64,000 nucleotides of DNA from Eucommia ulmoides (lineage: Eukaryota; Streptophyta; Magnoliopsida; Garryales; Eucommiaceae), in assembly GCA_016647705.1 (NCBI GenBank), contig CM028327.1, positions 8,813,726 to 8,877,725 on the forward strand, in the 5' to 3' direction. Under the pieces are notes generated by a model. It saw only the letters and a program-made list of their open reading frames with translations. It was not told the DNA's origin and ran no database searches. The position numbers and the translations under genes are program-made. Below, one piece after another: positions 12,058 through 22,794 of this stretch (within the stretch, counting starts at the first letter, position 1; each line of letters starts with the position of its first letter).

Positions 12058-13602
12058 TAAACTTTACTTGATGACATGTTACCATTCCCGAAGTTTTGGA
12101 GATACCTCCAATCGACTCCGGAACTTTTGTTTTTCCATTTTTCCTTCGAACTAGCTGAAAGCCATCTGTTTCAGTGCTTGTCGTATCAGTTGCATATCTA
12201 GCTGCTCCATTAACCTTAGCCAAAGAATCATCGTGTTCCGATTGAGAATCCCCAATAGCAACAGTGTTTTTCCCCCCTCATCTGTAAATGGAACTTGGAG
12301 AACTTGAATTAGATCATTTTACCCATCATTCGGCAGATTATTTTTCTAACCTGAGGCTAATTGGACTGTAACATCCGGAACTGTTGAAAGTTGAACGACG
12401 ACCTGATTTGTAGCCCCCAGAGCTGCTGTTGCGATGACCTGATCTGGAGCCGCCGGAGATGTCTCAGAAGTAACAAATATAGCTGGGGGGAGATCGGTTG
12501 AATCTGTTTCAGCTAGATCAATGAGCTGTCCCATTTCTGCAGTTGCAGTTTGCTGCCCCTCTGCAGTTACAGTCACTTGTGGTAAAAGAGGCTCACCCTC
12601 CTTTGCTGTTTGAACCGAAGCAGTATTCTCTACAATAGAGCTTTGATTAACCTTCTTAAAAGAGCTAGTTGGATCTACGTTTTTTTGTGTTTTCCACAAA
12701 GCTCTATTTCGCCATTTTTTGTAACTTTTTTACAGTGTTTTTTCTTCATTCGCAGAAGCTTCAACCACTGGATTCTGTTTACCAATCAACATCGAATTTT
12801 TCCTCCTGCATATATCTAATGAATAACCTTGAGTATTGCAATATGAACAAAAAGAAGGTAATCGATCGTACACAACTTCCTGAGAAAATCCATCTTGTTT
12901 GCCAATCCAAATCTTTGGTGTTAAAGTCTTAGCGAGGTCAACCTCTATACAAACCCTAGCCGAGCTTAATCTCGTCAAGGTTAAAGTGGTGGAATCAATA
13001 GCAACAACCCTACCAATCGTACTTGCTATAGCTTTAAGAATATCGGGAACAAAGTAATTGATAGAAAGCTTTGGAAATTGAAGCCAAAGTAGGAGTATTA
13101 AGGCATCGGTTTTTGCGTTAAAAGCTTTATTCCAACGGAAAACTTTGTAATAAAAACCCTTAATAACATTTACCTCGCGGGAAAGGACCTTTAGGAGATC
13201 TTGCTTATTGAGAAATTGAATTAGAAGTGCTTTTGAATCCATTAATCCCATGGTATACTGCCCCGAAAGGTTCCATGTCCATATTTCGGTTTGAATATCC
13301 TCCGAGGATGGCCGGCCATAATGAAATTTCATAACAGCAGCTTGATCAAAGAGAGCTTCTGATTGGGACAGCGTGGAATGGGAAAAAGATATAGTCAGCA
13401 TACCATCTTTCGTGTAGGAACGGGAGTCCACCTCGATAGATAGAAGGCAAACTTCTCTCTACAGTGTTGCAGCATAAGATCTAATAAACCCAGTATTTCT
13501 GGACATAGGAGGTTGCGCAGAGCGATTGGAGGTTGCTGCCATGGTAGAAGCAAAGCATGTGTTCCGAGAGGGCTGTGGAAGCACCTTCGAGGCATAAGAC
13601 AT
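12058..13602 (-). pseudogene. LINE ORF1 remnant (DUF4283 plus zinc knuckle, gag-like)
   Basis: From MSYASKVLPQPSR the frame runs into a stop, then continues at 13431 with a DUF4283-type RNA-binding region (LLLWLQFPKLSINYF, GRVVAIDSTT) and a CCHC-like knuckle CSYCNTQGYSLDICRRK near 12820-12870, in which the usual final His/Cys spacing is disturbed. A Thr/Ala-rich tail follows (12699-12346), then DGFQLVRRKNGKTK, a typical end for these proteins. Such ORF1 proteins bind LINE RNA. It is broken by at least one stop near 13460 and by frame changes. Confidence 0.85.
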
Positions 13603-14366
13603 GGCTAAAGTACCGCAAAGCAGATCACTACAAACTAGAATCAGAATAACAGTCACCGTGAATCGCCGCAAATCGCCGCAAAAAATAAAATTGCAATTCC
13701 CCGCAACTCATCAAACAGAGCAGCAATCACCTCAAATCACACCGCAAAACAAGATTGGTGATTGCGATTGAAAACAGACCACAACTCAGAGAAACAGAGC
13801 AACGCCGCAATACATCGCCGGTGAAATCGCGAAAACAGAGTCGTCGGAGAAGACGTTGAGTGTGGGGATAGAGAACAGTGACTGCAATGAAGACGTCGCC
13901 GACGAACGGCGAGTGTGAGGCCGACCAGACGAACGGCAGCAGTTATTACGGACCTAGGGCTTCCTCTGGACAGAGAGAGACATTGTAGTTGCAGTTCAAT
14001 CGATATGAATAGCTAGATTTATACATTTATCCGTTGCTATATAAAGATAATAATTAATTATGATTAAATTAATTATTTGAATATTTAAGTGTTGAAAGAT
14101 AACAATTTGTTTTAATTTTTATAACTATCCAATTCACCCCCTTCTTGGGTAGATCACTGGACCAACAATTTCTTGCAGTGGTGAACGCAAAATTTTGAAA
14201 TTAGGGAGGCAAATATAAAATATTGGGACTTGAGTAAAAATAAATAAAAACTTGAGAGAGCAATTGATGGTGTATTTTGCAATATATTAATTAATTAGGG
14301 TTTGTCTTCAAATCTTCATACTTCATTGTTTTTTTAAAAAGGACATTTAATGTAAAAATTAATGAA

Positions 14367-14820
14367 GGGTTAATTGTCTTTTACCCTTCGGACTTTCGTC
14401 TTATTTCATTTTAATCTCTTTATTTTAAAATCTATATATTACCCCCTCCTACTCTTCACTAAAGGGAGAAACTCTTATTTTATTCAAAAAAAATATGAAA
14501 TGACTTAATTTTTAAAAAATAAATAAATTTAATATTTAAAATTAATAAATAAATAAATAACTACTTTTTTTTTCTCTCTTTAGTTCTCTTTCTCTCTCTA
14601 TTTTTGTATTTTAATAAAGACAAAATAAAATAAAAATTAATTGAAAATGTAGTTTTTTTTGTCCATTTTAAATAAAATTTAGATTGACAATTTAATTTCA
14701 CCCCTCCTTTGAAACATTCCATTAAGTTAAGAAAGAAAGAAAGAGTTAATTTTCCAACTTCTTATAAACATAAAGGGGTAAAGTTTTGGTTTTAAAAGTA
14801 AAAGGGGCAAAATTTAACAA
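14367..14820. mobile_element. Left part of a GGGTTAATTGYCTTTT MITE (copy A, first occurrence)
   Basis: It starts with GGGTTAATTGTCTTTTACCC, the inverted counterpart of the right ends at 21387 and 44864. It matches 43232-43680 of copy B closely and is cut at 14820/14821 by an LTR-like fragment, at the same base as in copy B. That shared junction dates the LTR-like insertion before the duplication. Confidence 0.7.
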
Positions 14821-14972
14821 TGTTGATGTCGAAAATTGGTACACACCAACGGTATGGTCCGCTCAGAAGACACGTGTGTTTTCCTTGTTGAAGTGGAATT
14901 GGAGAAGTCCTTAATGTAGTCCGTTCAAGTCAAATAGTCAAAGATGTCCAGGGGTTTGAGATCACTATCCAT
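14821..14972. mobile_element. Truncated LTR-like fragment (starts TGTTGATGTC)
   Basis: These 150 bp match the start of the longer LTR-like repeat at 43681-44807 (same first 20 bp apart from single changes, same AAGTCAAATAGTCAAAGATG). The fragment is cut off at about 14972, where the Pack-MULE-like element begins; the remainder is missing from copy A. Confidence 0.7.
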
Positions 14973-15994
14973 CACTTTACCCCCGTGGTTTGAACTTCAC
15001 CACTTACCCCCCTATGGTTGTTGCGTTTAAGTGCAAATGTGACTCTATTAACGAAAAATTTAAAATGTCAATTTTACCCTTCCGTAATTATTCACACTTA
15101 TTGAGGTGTAAAGTGTAATTAAACCTAAATGCCTTACTCTCTCTTCAGGCTTGGAGACGTTCTCTCTCTCTCTCTAAAAACCCTCAATTGCCGCCTCCCC
15201 TGCCATTAGGGATGGTCATGGGCTTGGGGGCCCGCCCGGCCCGCCAAGCCCGCCCACTATTTTTAGGGCTTGGTATGTGTTTTGAGCCCGTGGGCCGAGC
15301 TTGGACTATAAAAGTTAGGCCCGAGTAAAATTAGGGTCGGGCTTGGGCAAGGCCAATATTTTATAGGGCCGGCCAGGCCCGGCCTAAAGATTTAAATTAA
15401 TATATATATAAATTAAATAGACAAATTTATACATGAACAGGGAAGTGAGAAGTGAGAACGTCCAGAACCCTAGCGAGCGCCACTCCTCCTTTGTCAATCT
15501 GATCGTGTGATGCCCTCTCAAACCCTAATTCGTGAGCCGCTCCTAGCGATTGAACTCTCTCAACCCTAAATCACTCACACCTCCTGCTCGCAACCTCCCT
15601 CTCTCCCTCCCGTTTCATCCGCAACCTCCATCTCTCCCTCTCTGATTGTCTTTCGTCGCCCGTTCGCCGTGAATCGCTTCCGTTCGCCGTGAATTGCTTC
15701 CGTTCGCGTTGAATCACTTCCGTTCGCCGTGAATCGCTTCCGTTCGTCAATAATCGCTTTTGTTCGCCGTCGATTTCGAGTCTCTCATGTCGTCGCTGTC
15801 GATCGATCTCTGCTCTTCCTGTGACGGATTTCAGCCATTTCAGGTATATTGTTTACGAATATACTATTGGTCGAACGCTGTTGTTGGTTGGCGAACTCTA
15901 CTGTTGGTTGGTTTACGAATATATGTTTGCATATATTGTTTGTAATTGCGTTCATTCAGTGTTGATTCTTAGCATTTGTAATTATTGTTTCTGT

Positions 15995-16140
15995 TTTTTT
16001 GCAGAGATTTGTTTACCGTTTTTTTGCAGTGATTTGTTTACCTTTTTTGCAGTGATTTCTGTTTACCCTTTTTTTTGCAGTGATTTGTTTACCCTTTTTT
16101 TGCAGTGATTTGTTTACCTTTTTTTGCAGTGATTTCTATT
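15995..16140 (+). repeat. Six-unit tandem repeat TTTTTTTGCAGTGATTTGTTTACC
   Basis: Units of 24-27 bp, each a T tract followed by GCAGTGATTT(C/G)TTTACC, lie just before the transposase start codon. Each unit is a strong match to a plant 3' splice site (polypyrimidine plus GCAG). A related set, TTATGTTACCCCTGCAG plus T tract, occurs after the gene at 18320-18600. Confidence 0.85.
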
Positions 16141-16206
16141 TCTGTTAGCACATATGGCATTTTGTCTTACCATATTATTGTTTCTGTTATTTACAGTGAT
16201 TTGACA

Positions 16207-18288
16207 ATGGCTAGTGCTTCTTCTACAATCAATTTGGATGGTGAAGACGATCAGATACCGGTGATCAAAAAAAGTAAAACAACATCTAAAGTTTGGGATT
16301 GGTTTACAAAGTTACCATCGGATTCGAATGATCAGTTGAAAGCCAAATGCGAACATTGCTTTAAGGTACTTTCTACTAAAAGTACTAGTGGTACTTCACA
16401 TTTGAGACGTCACATGAATGAGTACTGTATTAAAAGATCGAATCATGATATTACGAATTTTACAATTCAATGTGAATCAAAATCTGATGGAACTAAGACT
16501 TTAAGAAATTATAAATATGATCCTGCTGAGCTTCGTAGAGAGATTGCAAAGATGATTGTGGTGGATGAGCGTCCGTTTAGAGCAGTTGAAGCTGTAGGTT
16601 TTAGAAGTGTAATGTCTAAAGCCCGTCCTAAATTTAGGATGATGAGTAGATCTACAATTAAGAGAGATATTATGGCCATGTACACTACAGAAAGAGAAAA
16701 ATGTGCTTCTAGAGTTAAGTGCATGTCCGGGTAGCATTTGTTTGATGTCTGATACATGGTCATCTCTTACTGATGATCATTATATTTGTGTGACTGCTCA
16801 TTTTATTGATAATCAATGGAAATTGTATAAAAGGATCATATGTTTTAAACTTATACTTCCTCTATATGATACTTTGTCAATTGAGGATGAGTTGACCTCG
16901 TGTTTGTCCCGATGGAATATTGAGAATAAGGTTTTTAGCATTACTTTGGATAACTTGTCTACAAATGATCGTGTGGCGAGCAGAATTCAAGCACGGCTTT
17001 CCTCTAAAAAGCTTCTTCCTTGTAATGGTGTATTTTTCCATGTACGTTGTTGTGCACACATTCTTAATTTGATAGTACAAGCTGGTTTTAATGCAATAAG
17101 TGATATTATTGAAAAACTTAGACTTGGAGTCAAATATGTGAAACTTTCACCTATTAGGAGAAAGAAGTTTTTTGCTCTTGCTACAAGTTTAAACATGGAT
17201 ACTAGGAAGAAATTGTGTCTTGATTGTCCGACAAGGTGGAATGCTATTTATCACATGCTTGAAGTTGCTCTTCATTATAAAGATGCATTTTTATATTTGG
17301 ATGACCGTGATAGAAATTTCAAGTATAATTTGTTGGAGGATGAATGGGAGCGAGTAAGTGTTTTGTGCAACTTCTTGAAGGTGTTTTATGAAGTAACATG
17401 TACCTTTTCTAGAATGAAATATCCAACTTCAAATTTGTACTTTAAAGGTATGTGGAGAGTTCACATGAAATTGTTGGATGTTTTAAAAGGGCCGCCTAAT
17501 TTTTTGTCCGACATGGTGCATGAAATGCATTTGAAGTTCAACAAATATTGGTCGGATTATAGTTTAATTTTGTCTTGCAGTGCAATTTTAGATCCAAGGT
17601 ATAAGCTTAAATTTGTTGAATATTGTTATACCAAAATATATGGTGGAGAAGCAGATCAATACATAAACACCACTATTGCCACCCTTTATTCGTTGTTTGG
17701 CGAGTACATGAAAAAATCGAGCTCTTCTACTAGTTGTGGGTCTTTTGGCATGTCAATGAGCGAGTCTAATCTTGTGGAAAGAACGGGCGACGAATTTAAA
17801 GATTACGCAAGATTTGAAGGTAATAGGTCTCGCCAACAAGTTGAAAAATCTCAACTAGACTTGTACTTAGAAGAACCTAATCTTGATGTAAATAGCGAGA
17901 TTGAAATCTTGGAGTATTGGTGTTCTTCTTCATTGAGGTATCCCGATTTGGCAAGAATGGCTCGGGATGTTTTGACTATTCCTATATCTTCTGTTGCTTC
18001 TGAGAGAGCTTTCAGTACAGGCCGTCGAGTCATTAGTCCTTATCAATGCTTGTTGAAGTCCAAAACCATACAAGCTTTAATTTGTTTGCAAGATTGGTTT
18101 CTTGCTTATGATTCAACAGGTAAACGTTACAATTATTATCGACATTTGTGAATTTTATTTACGCGTGATTTTTTATTAAAGTTAAAGTATGATATTTTTA
18201 ATTCTCAAATACAGGTAAATCAGGTGTTTTAGGACAACAACTAGATGATGTTTCAAGCTCTAGCGAAGATGACGACGATGATTATTAA
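16207..18288 (+). pseudogene. hAT transposase with one frameshift (BED finger, RNase-H-like core, hATC)
   Basis: The ATG at 16207 opens a frame with a BED zinc finger (VWDWFTK, CEHC, HLRRH). This frame stops at 16732-16734, while the -2/+1 frame continues from about 16706 with the catalytic-core motifs ICLMSDTWSS, ITLDNLSTND, CCAHILNLIVQ and CPTRWNAIYHML, and ends in the hATC dimerisation domain (SSVASERAFSTGRRVISP). A GT donor at 18120 and AG at 18213-18214 join a short last exon (18215-18288) giving an acidic tail ending SSSSEDDDDDY, typical of the family. Apart from the frameshift near 16700 I see no other stop, so it is one lesion from a full-length reading frame of about 670 residues. 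Confidence 0.9.
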
Positions 18289-18319
18289 TTTTTGAGGTTT
18301 ATATGTGATGTTTCCTTGT

Positions 18320-18418
18320 TTGTTTACCCCTGCAGTTTTTTTGTTTTTTTTATTTATGTTACCCCTGCAGGGTTTTTTTTTTTTATGTTACCCCCGCAGT
18401 TTGTTTGTTTGTTTGTTT

Positions 18419-18463
<45 letters not shown>

Positions 18464-18600
18464 CTGTAGTTTTTTTTATGTTCACCCCCTGCAGTTTTTT
18501 TTTTTTTTTATGTTTACACTTGCAGTTTTTTTTTTTTTTTTTTATATTTGTGATTGTGTTTGATTTGGTTTGACTGCTGTTTTTTTCTCCTTGCAGTTTT
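18320..18600 (+). repeat. Poly(T)/ACCCCTGCAG repeat in the hAT 3' region
   Basis: About seven units of (T)n-ATGTTACCCCTGCAG, including an uninterrupted run of about 40 T residues at 18420-18459. The long ORFs that cross it on both strands are low-complexity artefacts. Confidence 0.85.
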
Positions 18601-20859
18601 TTTTTTCGGTTGGAATGTGAATGTGGCCTTTTTTGGTTGTAGAAATGCATGGTAATGAATATGTTTGTGTAGATGAATCTTGTAGCAAATGTATCAACTG
18701 CAGTTTGTTTTTTGTTTTTTTTGGTTTGAATGTGATTGTGTTTGATTTGGGTTGATTTGGTTTTGAAAAAAAAAATTATAGGGTCGGGCCGGCCCGAGGG
18801 TTGGGCTAGGACCCTAATTATTTTGATGGGACCGGGCTTAGGAATAAAAACAAGGCCCGAACTTAGTACCGGGCCAGGCTAGGGCCAAGCACTTTTTTGT
18901 AATATCCTACCTAAAGCCCGGCCTGAACCCGGCCCATGACCAACCCTACCTGCCATATTCGAGCTCACATCCCCCACACTTCTATCTCATCTTCAGATTT
19001 CCTTCTTTGATCTCACTCTCTTTGTCCCTGTAGTTGGTCGGCGGTGACTGGAAGGCGATTCTCGATTGTGGTTTGGTCAGATTTGTGGCGAAGATGGCCA
19101 GATCTGAGATTCCCCTCCCTCTGTCCCTGCTTCTCTGCCTCTCGTTCCTCTTGATCTACCGCCGAACACTCTCTCGATCCAGATCTGAGATTCCAACGAT
19201 CGACAATGGCTGGCCGGTGATTATCATCGAGGACGGCGAATGGCTAAAACTCAGTCGATCGTGCCAAGATCCATCCCTCTTCTCTAGCATCCATTGTCTT
19301 CGATTTAGGGTTTCGAGCTCTGCAATTCATCTCTGCCGCTACACTGCAAGCTCCCGATTCATTTGCACCAATGGTTGATTTTTCCCTTGTGACTGGTCGT
19401 CTCTATTTCGAAACCCGCTAAAGTCTAAACCCTCTCTATTTCGAAACCCCTATGAAGATTTTTCTTGAAATTTTTCTTTCAATCACGAAAAATGTTCTTG
19501 AAGTTTTTCCTTCGTGTTTGTTCTCAAATTGTTCGATTTGGTCTCTGATTGTTCAATTTATTCTGAGATTATTTGATTTGTGTTCGATTTATTCTCAGAT
19601 TGTTCGATTTGTTCTCAGATTTTTCGTATAATTTAGATTTTTTTACATCTTTGTTTTGGGAAATTTATAAGATTTTTGTTCTTGATTTTTAGATTTTGAA
19701 TTATTTTACAAGATCGAAGAGCAAAATATAGTTAGTTTGATGCAATTATTTTTTGTTTTTTGGTTTTTCTAACAGAGGGAAAGAAGTACATGGAGCAATG
19801 GCTTTCTTCACTCCAGAATTTCTAAAAGCCTACAGATTGAACTGCTTATTGGGTATTGTTAGAATTTCTAGCTGATGGGATATGAGAAATAACAAAAAAT
19901 AATGGAGTAATTTAAAAAAAAAATGAAAAGAAAAGAAAAGATCGATGAAAGGAGAAGACTTATGCATCATCATCTTTGGTTTCTTCGACTTATTTGAAGA
20001 TTTTGGGTGTGGAAAAAATAGCAATTTAATGTTGATTTCTTAATTGAAATTTGTAAATACTAATGTTGTGAATATGGGAATGAATCTTCATGCTCTTGGC
20101 TTCATGAGCTGTAAATATTTATTTATTTTTATCTAATGAAGGTATAAATTCAAAGGCAATATGGCCCATAGACTTTGTGTACTTCAAATTATTTCCCTCA
20201 ATATTGAGCAATTTTACTAAATTGTGTCGTGTTTGTGTTAGATGTCACTGTGAAATATGACATGTCAACCCACCTAAATTGTGTCGTGTTTGTTTTGTTT
20301 TTGTAAATTTGTTCTCAAAATTTTGGGAGCAAAAAAATGTGTGAGCAAATTGGAGATTATAGGCCACAAATTCATCAGGTGGGTTTGGTTGGTGTAGAAA
20401 ATGTGTGAGCAAATTAGAGATTATATAGAGCAATGTGGAGGGTAAAATGGAACAAGAAATAGATATTTTGGAGAAAAAAAACACAAAAAACATGTTCATC
20501 CTCATAACTGGCGCGTGAGCAGCATATCTGTCAAGTTTGACAGAAAATGTTAGATTCAAGACCATATGAGGGATAAGTGACGACATTTAAACCACATGGG
20601 ATAAAATGCAAATAGGTCAAATCATAAGGGGGTAAAGTGCTATTAACCCAAAAAAAAATACTCTTTCTCAATAAATTACTCATTTGAAACAAAGTATAAA
20701 TTTTAGGGACTTAATTGAAAATAAATAAAAACTTGAGGGTCACAATTGATATTGTATTTTTTGCAATATATTAATTAATTAGGGTTTGTCTTCAAATCTT
20801 CATACTTTGACTGACTTTTTAGAAAGGACATTTAATGTATAAGTAAACAAATTAATGGA

Positions 20860-21387
20860 GCATTAATTGTCTTTTGTCCCCTTCTACTTTGGTCTTATTT
20901 CATTTTAACCCTTTTACTTTAAAAACCTATACGTCACCCCCTTTCTACTCTTGACAACAAGGGAGAAACACCCATTTTATTAAAAAAAAACATAAAATAA
21001 TTTTATTTTTTTATTTGTTTAATTTAAATTTAATATTTAAATATAATAAATAGGAAAAAATAAAAATTTCTCTCTCTACTTTTGTTTTTTTAATAAAGAC
21101 AAAATAAAATAAAAAATATATAAAGTGTAGTATTTTTTTTTCATTTTATATAAAATTTTGATTGACAATTTAAGTTCACCCCCTTCTTTGACAGATTCCA
21201 TTAAGTTAAAAAAAAATTAAAATGTTAATTTTCCAACTTCTGGAATTGAAATCAAAATTGGAACTGGCTCGTTAATTTCTCAATCTATTATAAGTAGAAG
21301 GGGGTAAAGAAAAGTTTAAATTTTAAAAATAGAGGGGGACAAAATAAAACAAGATCAAAGTATAGGTGTCCAAAAGGCAATTAACCC
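20860..21387. mobile_element. GGGTTAATTGYCTTTT MITE, second occurrence in copy A
   Basis: The left end CATTAATTGTCTTTTGTCCC and the complement of the right end (GGGTTAATTGCCTTTTGGAC) form inverted repeats extending about 70 bp with mismatches. Unlike the first occurrence (14367) and the copy B version (43232), it has no LTR-like insertion. The DNA to its left (20690-20859) repeats 14210-14366, so a segment of about 0.7 kb occurs twice in copy A. Confidence 0.7.
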
Positions 21388-21920
21388 GGGCATTATTAAT
21401 TGATCATCAAGAGACAAGATCTTATGTTGTTATTGGCTAACAAAATAGATTATCGTCACTTCATGCTGAGAAGTGGCTTGGTTTTAAACCTTGTACCATC
21501 CTAGAAGATTTTTTTTTATTTTTAATTTAATATATTATTTAAGGAAAAAATACCACATACTCCAGTTAAAAGACCCAAATTACACGATAGTCCCACAAGT
21601 TTTATTTTGCATCGAATGGTCCTATGGTATGCGGCACTTGTTACCAAACAGTCCTTTTTTTAAATTGGACTTTCTCGTTGGACGATTTTGCCCTTTTGTA
21701 TATATAAGGCAATTTTCAAGTTATGGAATCTACTGAGAGTTTCCATAAGATATCCTTTGCGTTCGTGGAAGATTTCGCATATTCTGTTTCGACGAATATT
21801 TTTTATTCTTCTCATCAAGATTTTTGATAGACGAGTTTATTTGGATCAAGTTTTTTACAGTACGAACAAGGATTGAATCTTGAATATTCTTTTTAATAAA
21901 ACCGAAAAAGAAGCAATTGA

Positions 21921-22790
21921 ATGTAAGTTATTCGATCTGTTTAGTATGTGTTGTTTTGATCTTTTTTTTTTTGTATGAGTTTCGATAATGCAGTAGATCG
22001 ATTTAATTTTGAGTAGATATGATTGATATGCTTTTATGAATAACTTATTAAAGCTTAATTATAAGCGTAGGTCTGATTTGATTATTTGATTGAATCCTTT
22101 TTTTGGATCGTTTTGTGTTGTAGCATAACGATAAGTTTTTTGAATAATACTCGTGGATTTTTCCGAGATTCTATTGGCTTTGGATTAAAAAAAATTTAAT
22201 TGATTTTGAACAGTGTGATATTGAATATAACATGATCCTTATTTTTTCAATGCGATGTGTTAATTTTTTGAAAAGAGATTTGTAGATGTTGTTTTTGTTT
22301 TTTCTGCTAATTTGTGATGTTGAATATGATATCATGTTATTTTCAAGGTACATTTTAGTAAAATACTTGTGGATTTTTCAAGATTCTAATGGCGTAGATC
22401 AAGTTTTTTGAATTTCGATTTTGCAAACAATGTGATGTTGAATATAATATGATGTTATTTTTTCAATGTGATGCTTTAATTTTTTGAAGAGTTTGTAGAT
22501 GCTGTTTTTTTGTGTGTGTTTATGATAATATGTGATGTTGAATATAACATCATATTATTTTCAACATACGTTTTTATTAGAATTCTTGTGGATTTTTCAA
22601 GATTCTAATGACGTGGATCAGGATTTTTTTGAATTTGATTTTGCGATAATGTGATGTTGAATATAACATGATGTTATTTTTTCAATGTGATGCGTTAAAT
22701 TTGGAAAGAGTTTGTAGTTGTTGTGTTTTTGTGTTTTATGATAATATGTGATGTTGAATATAATATCATATTATTTTCAACAGTGATATT
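21921..22790 (+). repeat. 218-bp dimeric tandem repeat in the probable leader intron of the MULE transposase
   Basis: The motif GTGATGTTGAATATAAYATVATRTTAT starts at 22214, 22313, 22432, 22532, 22651 and 22748: spacings 99, 119, 100, 119 and 97, i.e. three copies of a 218-bp two-part unit. A good donor (GAATGTAAGTTA at about 21919) and the acceptor TTTTCAACAG (22782) bracket the array, so it would be removed by splicing. Confidence 0.75.
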
Positions 22791-22794
22791 GAGA

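Larger units (their letters stand above)
7941..14012 (-). mobile_element. LINE (L1-type with RNase H), ~6.1 kb, degenerate
   Basis: Read on the minus strand it has a 5' leader, ORF1 (13602 to about 12060), ORF2 (12056 to 7984) and a short poly(A) (T run at 7941-7949). It is flanked by imperfect 16-bp duplications, CTATATTTATACACTT (7926-7941) and CTAGATTTATACATTT (14013-14028), and copy B has the empty site near 42880. It is therefore an insertion private to copy A that postdates the duplication, but it has since gathered many stops and frameshifts. Confidence 0.9.
5548..14167. mobile_element. LTR-like block of ~2.5 kb (copy A), split by a LINE
   Basis: The block begins TGTTGGTCC and ends GGACCAACA, a perfect terminal inverted pair of the TG..CA type seen on LTRs. 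It has no protein-coding content of its own and is interrupted at 7941-14012 by a LINE. The same block lies at 39798-43036 in copy B with the same ends and flanks, so it was present before the duplication. The pentamer ATTTC occurs on both sides but is two bases off the left end, so a target duplication is only suggested. It is probably an old solo LTR. Confidence 0.55.
15207..18948 (+). mobile_element. hAT transposon, 3.7 kb, nearly complete
   Basis: The terminal inverted repeats are TAGGGATGGTCATGGGC at the left and, at the right, the complement of TAGGGTTGGTCATGGGCCGG. An exact 8-bp target duplication CCTGCCAT flanks it (15199-15206 and 18949-18956). Subterminal regions are packed with GGCCCG/CGGGCC words on both sides. 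It holds one transposase gene on the plus strand. The perfect target duplication suggests a fairly recent insertion, later than its Pack-MULE-like host. Confidence 0.95.
14973..20649. mobile_element. Pack-MULE-like element with CACTTTACCCCC terminal repeats, split by a hAT element
   Basis: The left end CACTTTACCCCCGTGGTTTG and the complement of the right end (GCACTTTACCCCCTTATGAT) match, and a second paired motif further in (CACTTACCCCCCTATGGTT against TTTTATCCCATGTGGTTT) extends the inverted repeat to about 60 bp. The pre-insertion interior, 14973-15206 joined to 18957-20649, is rich in CTCTCT leader-like sequence and holds a 114-residue plus-strand ORF (19034-19378) that I do not recognise; it may be a captured 5' gene fragment. 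Target duplication was not identified. Confidence 0.6.

Noticed and set aside
18292..18650. ORFs of 93 and 98 residues on both strands
   Set aside because: They are poly-Phe/poly-Lys low-complexity products of T tracts in the hAT 3' region.
19034..19378. 114-residue plus-strand ORF as a host gene
   Set aside because: It lies inside a Pack-MULE-like element, has no recognisable domain and no clear continuation. It is kept only as a possible captured fragment.
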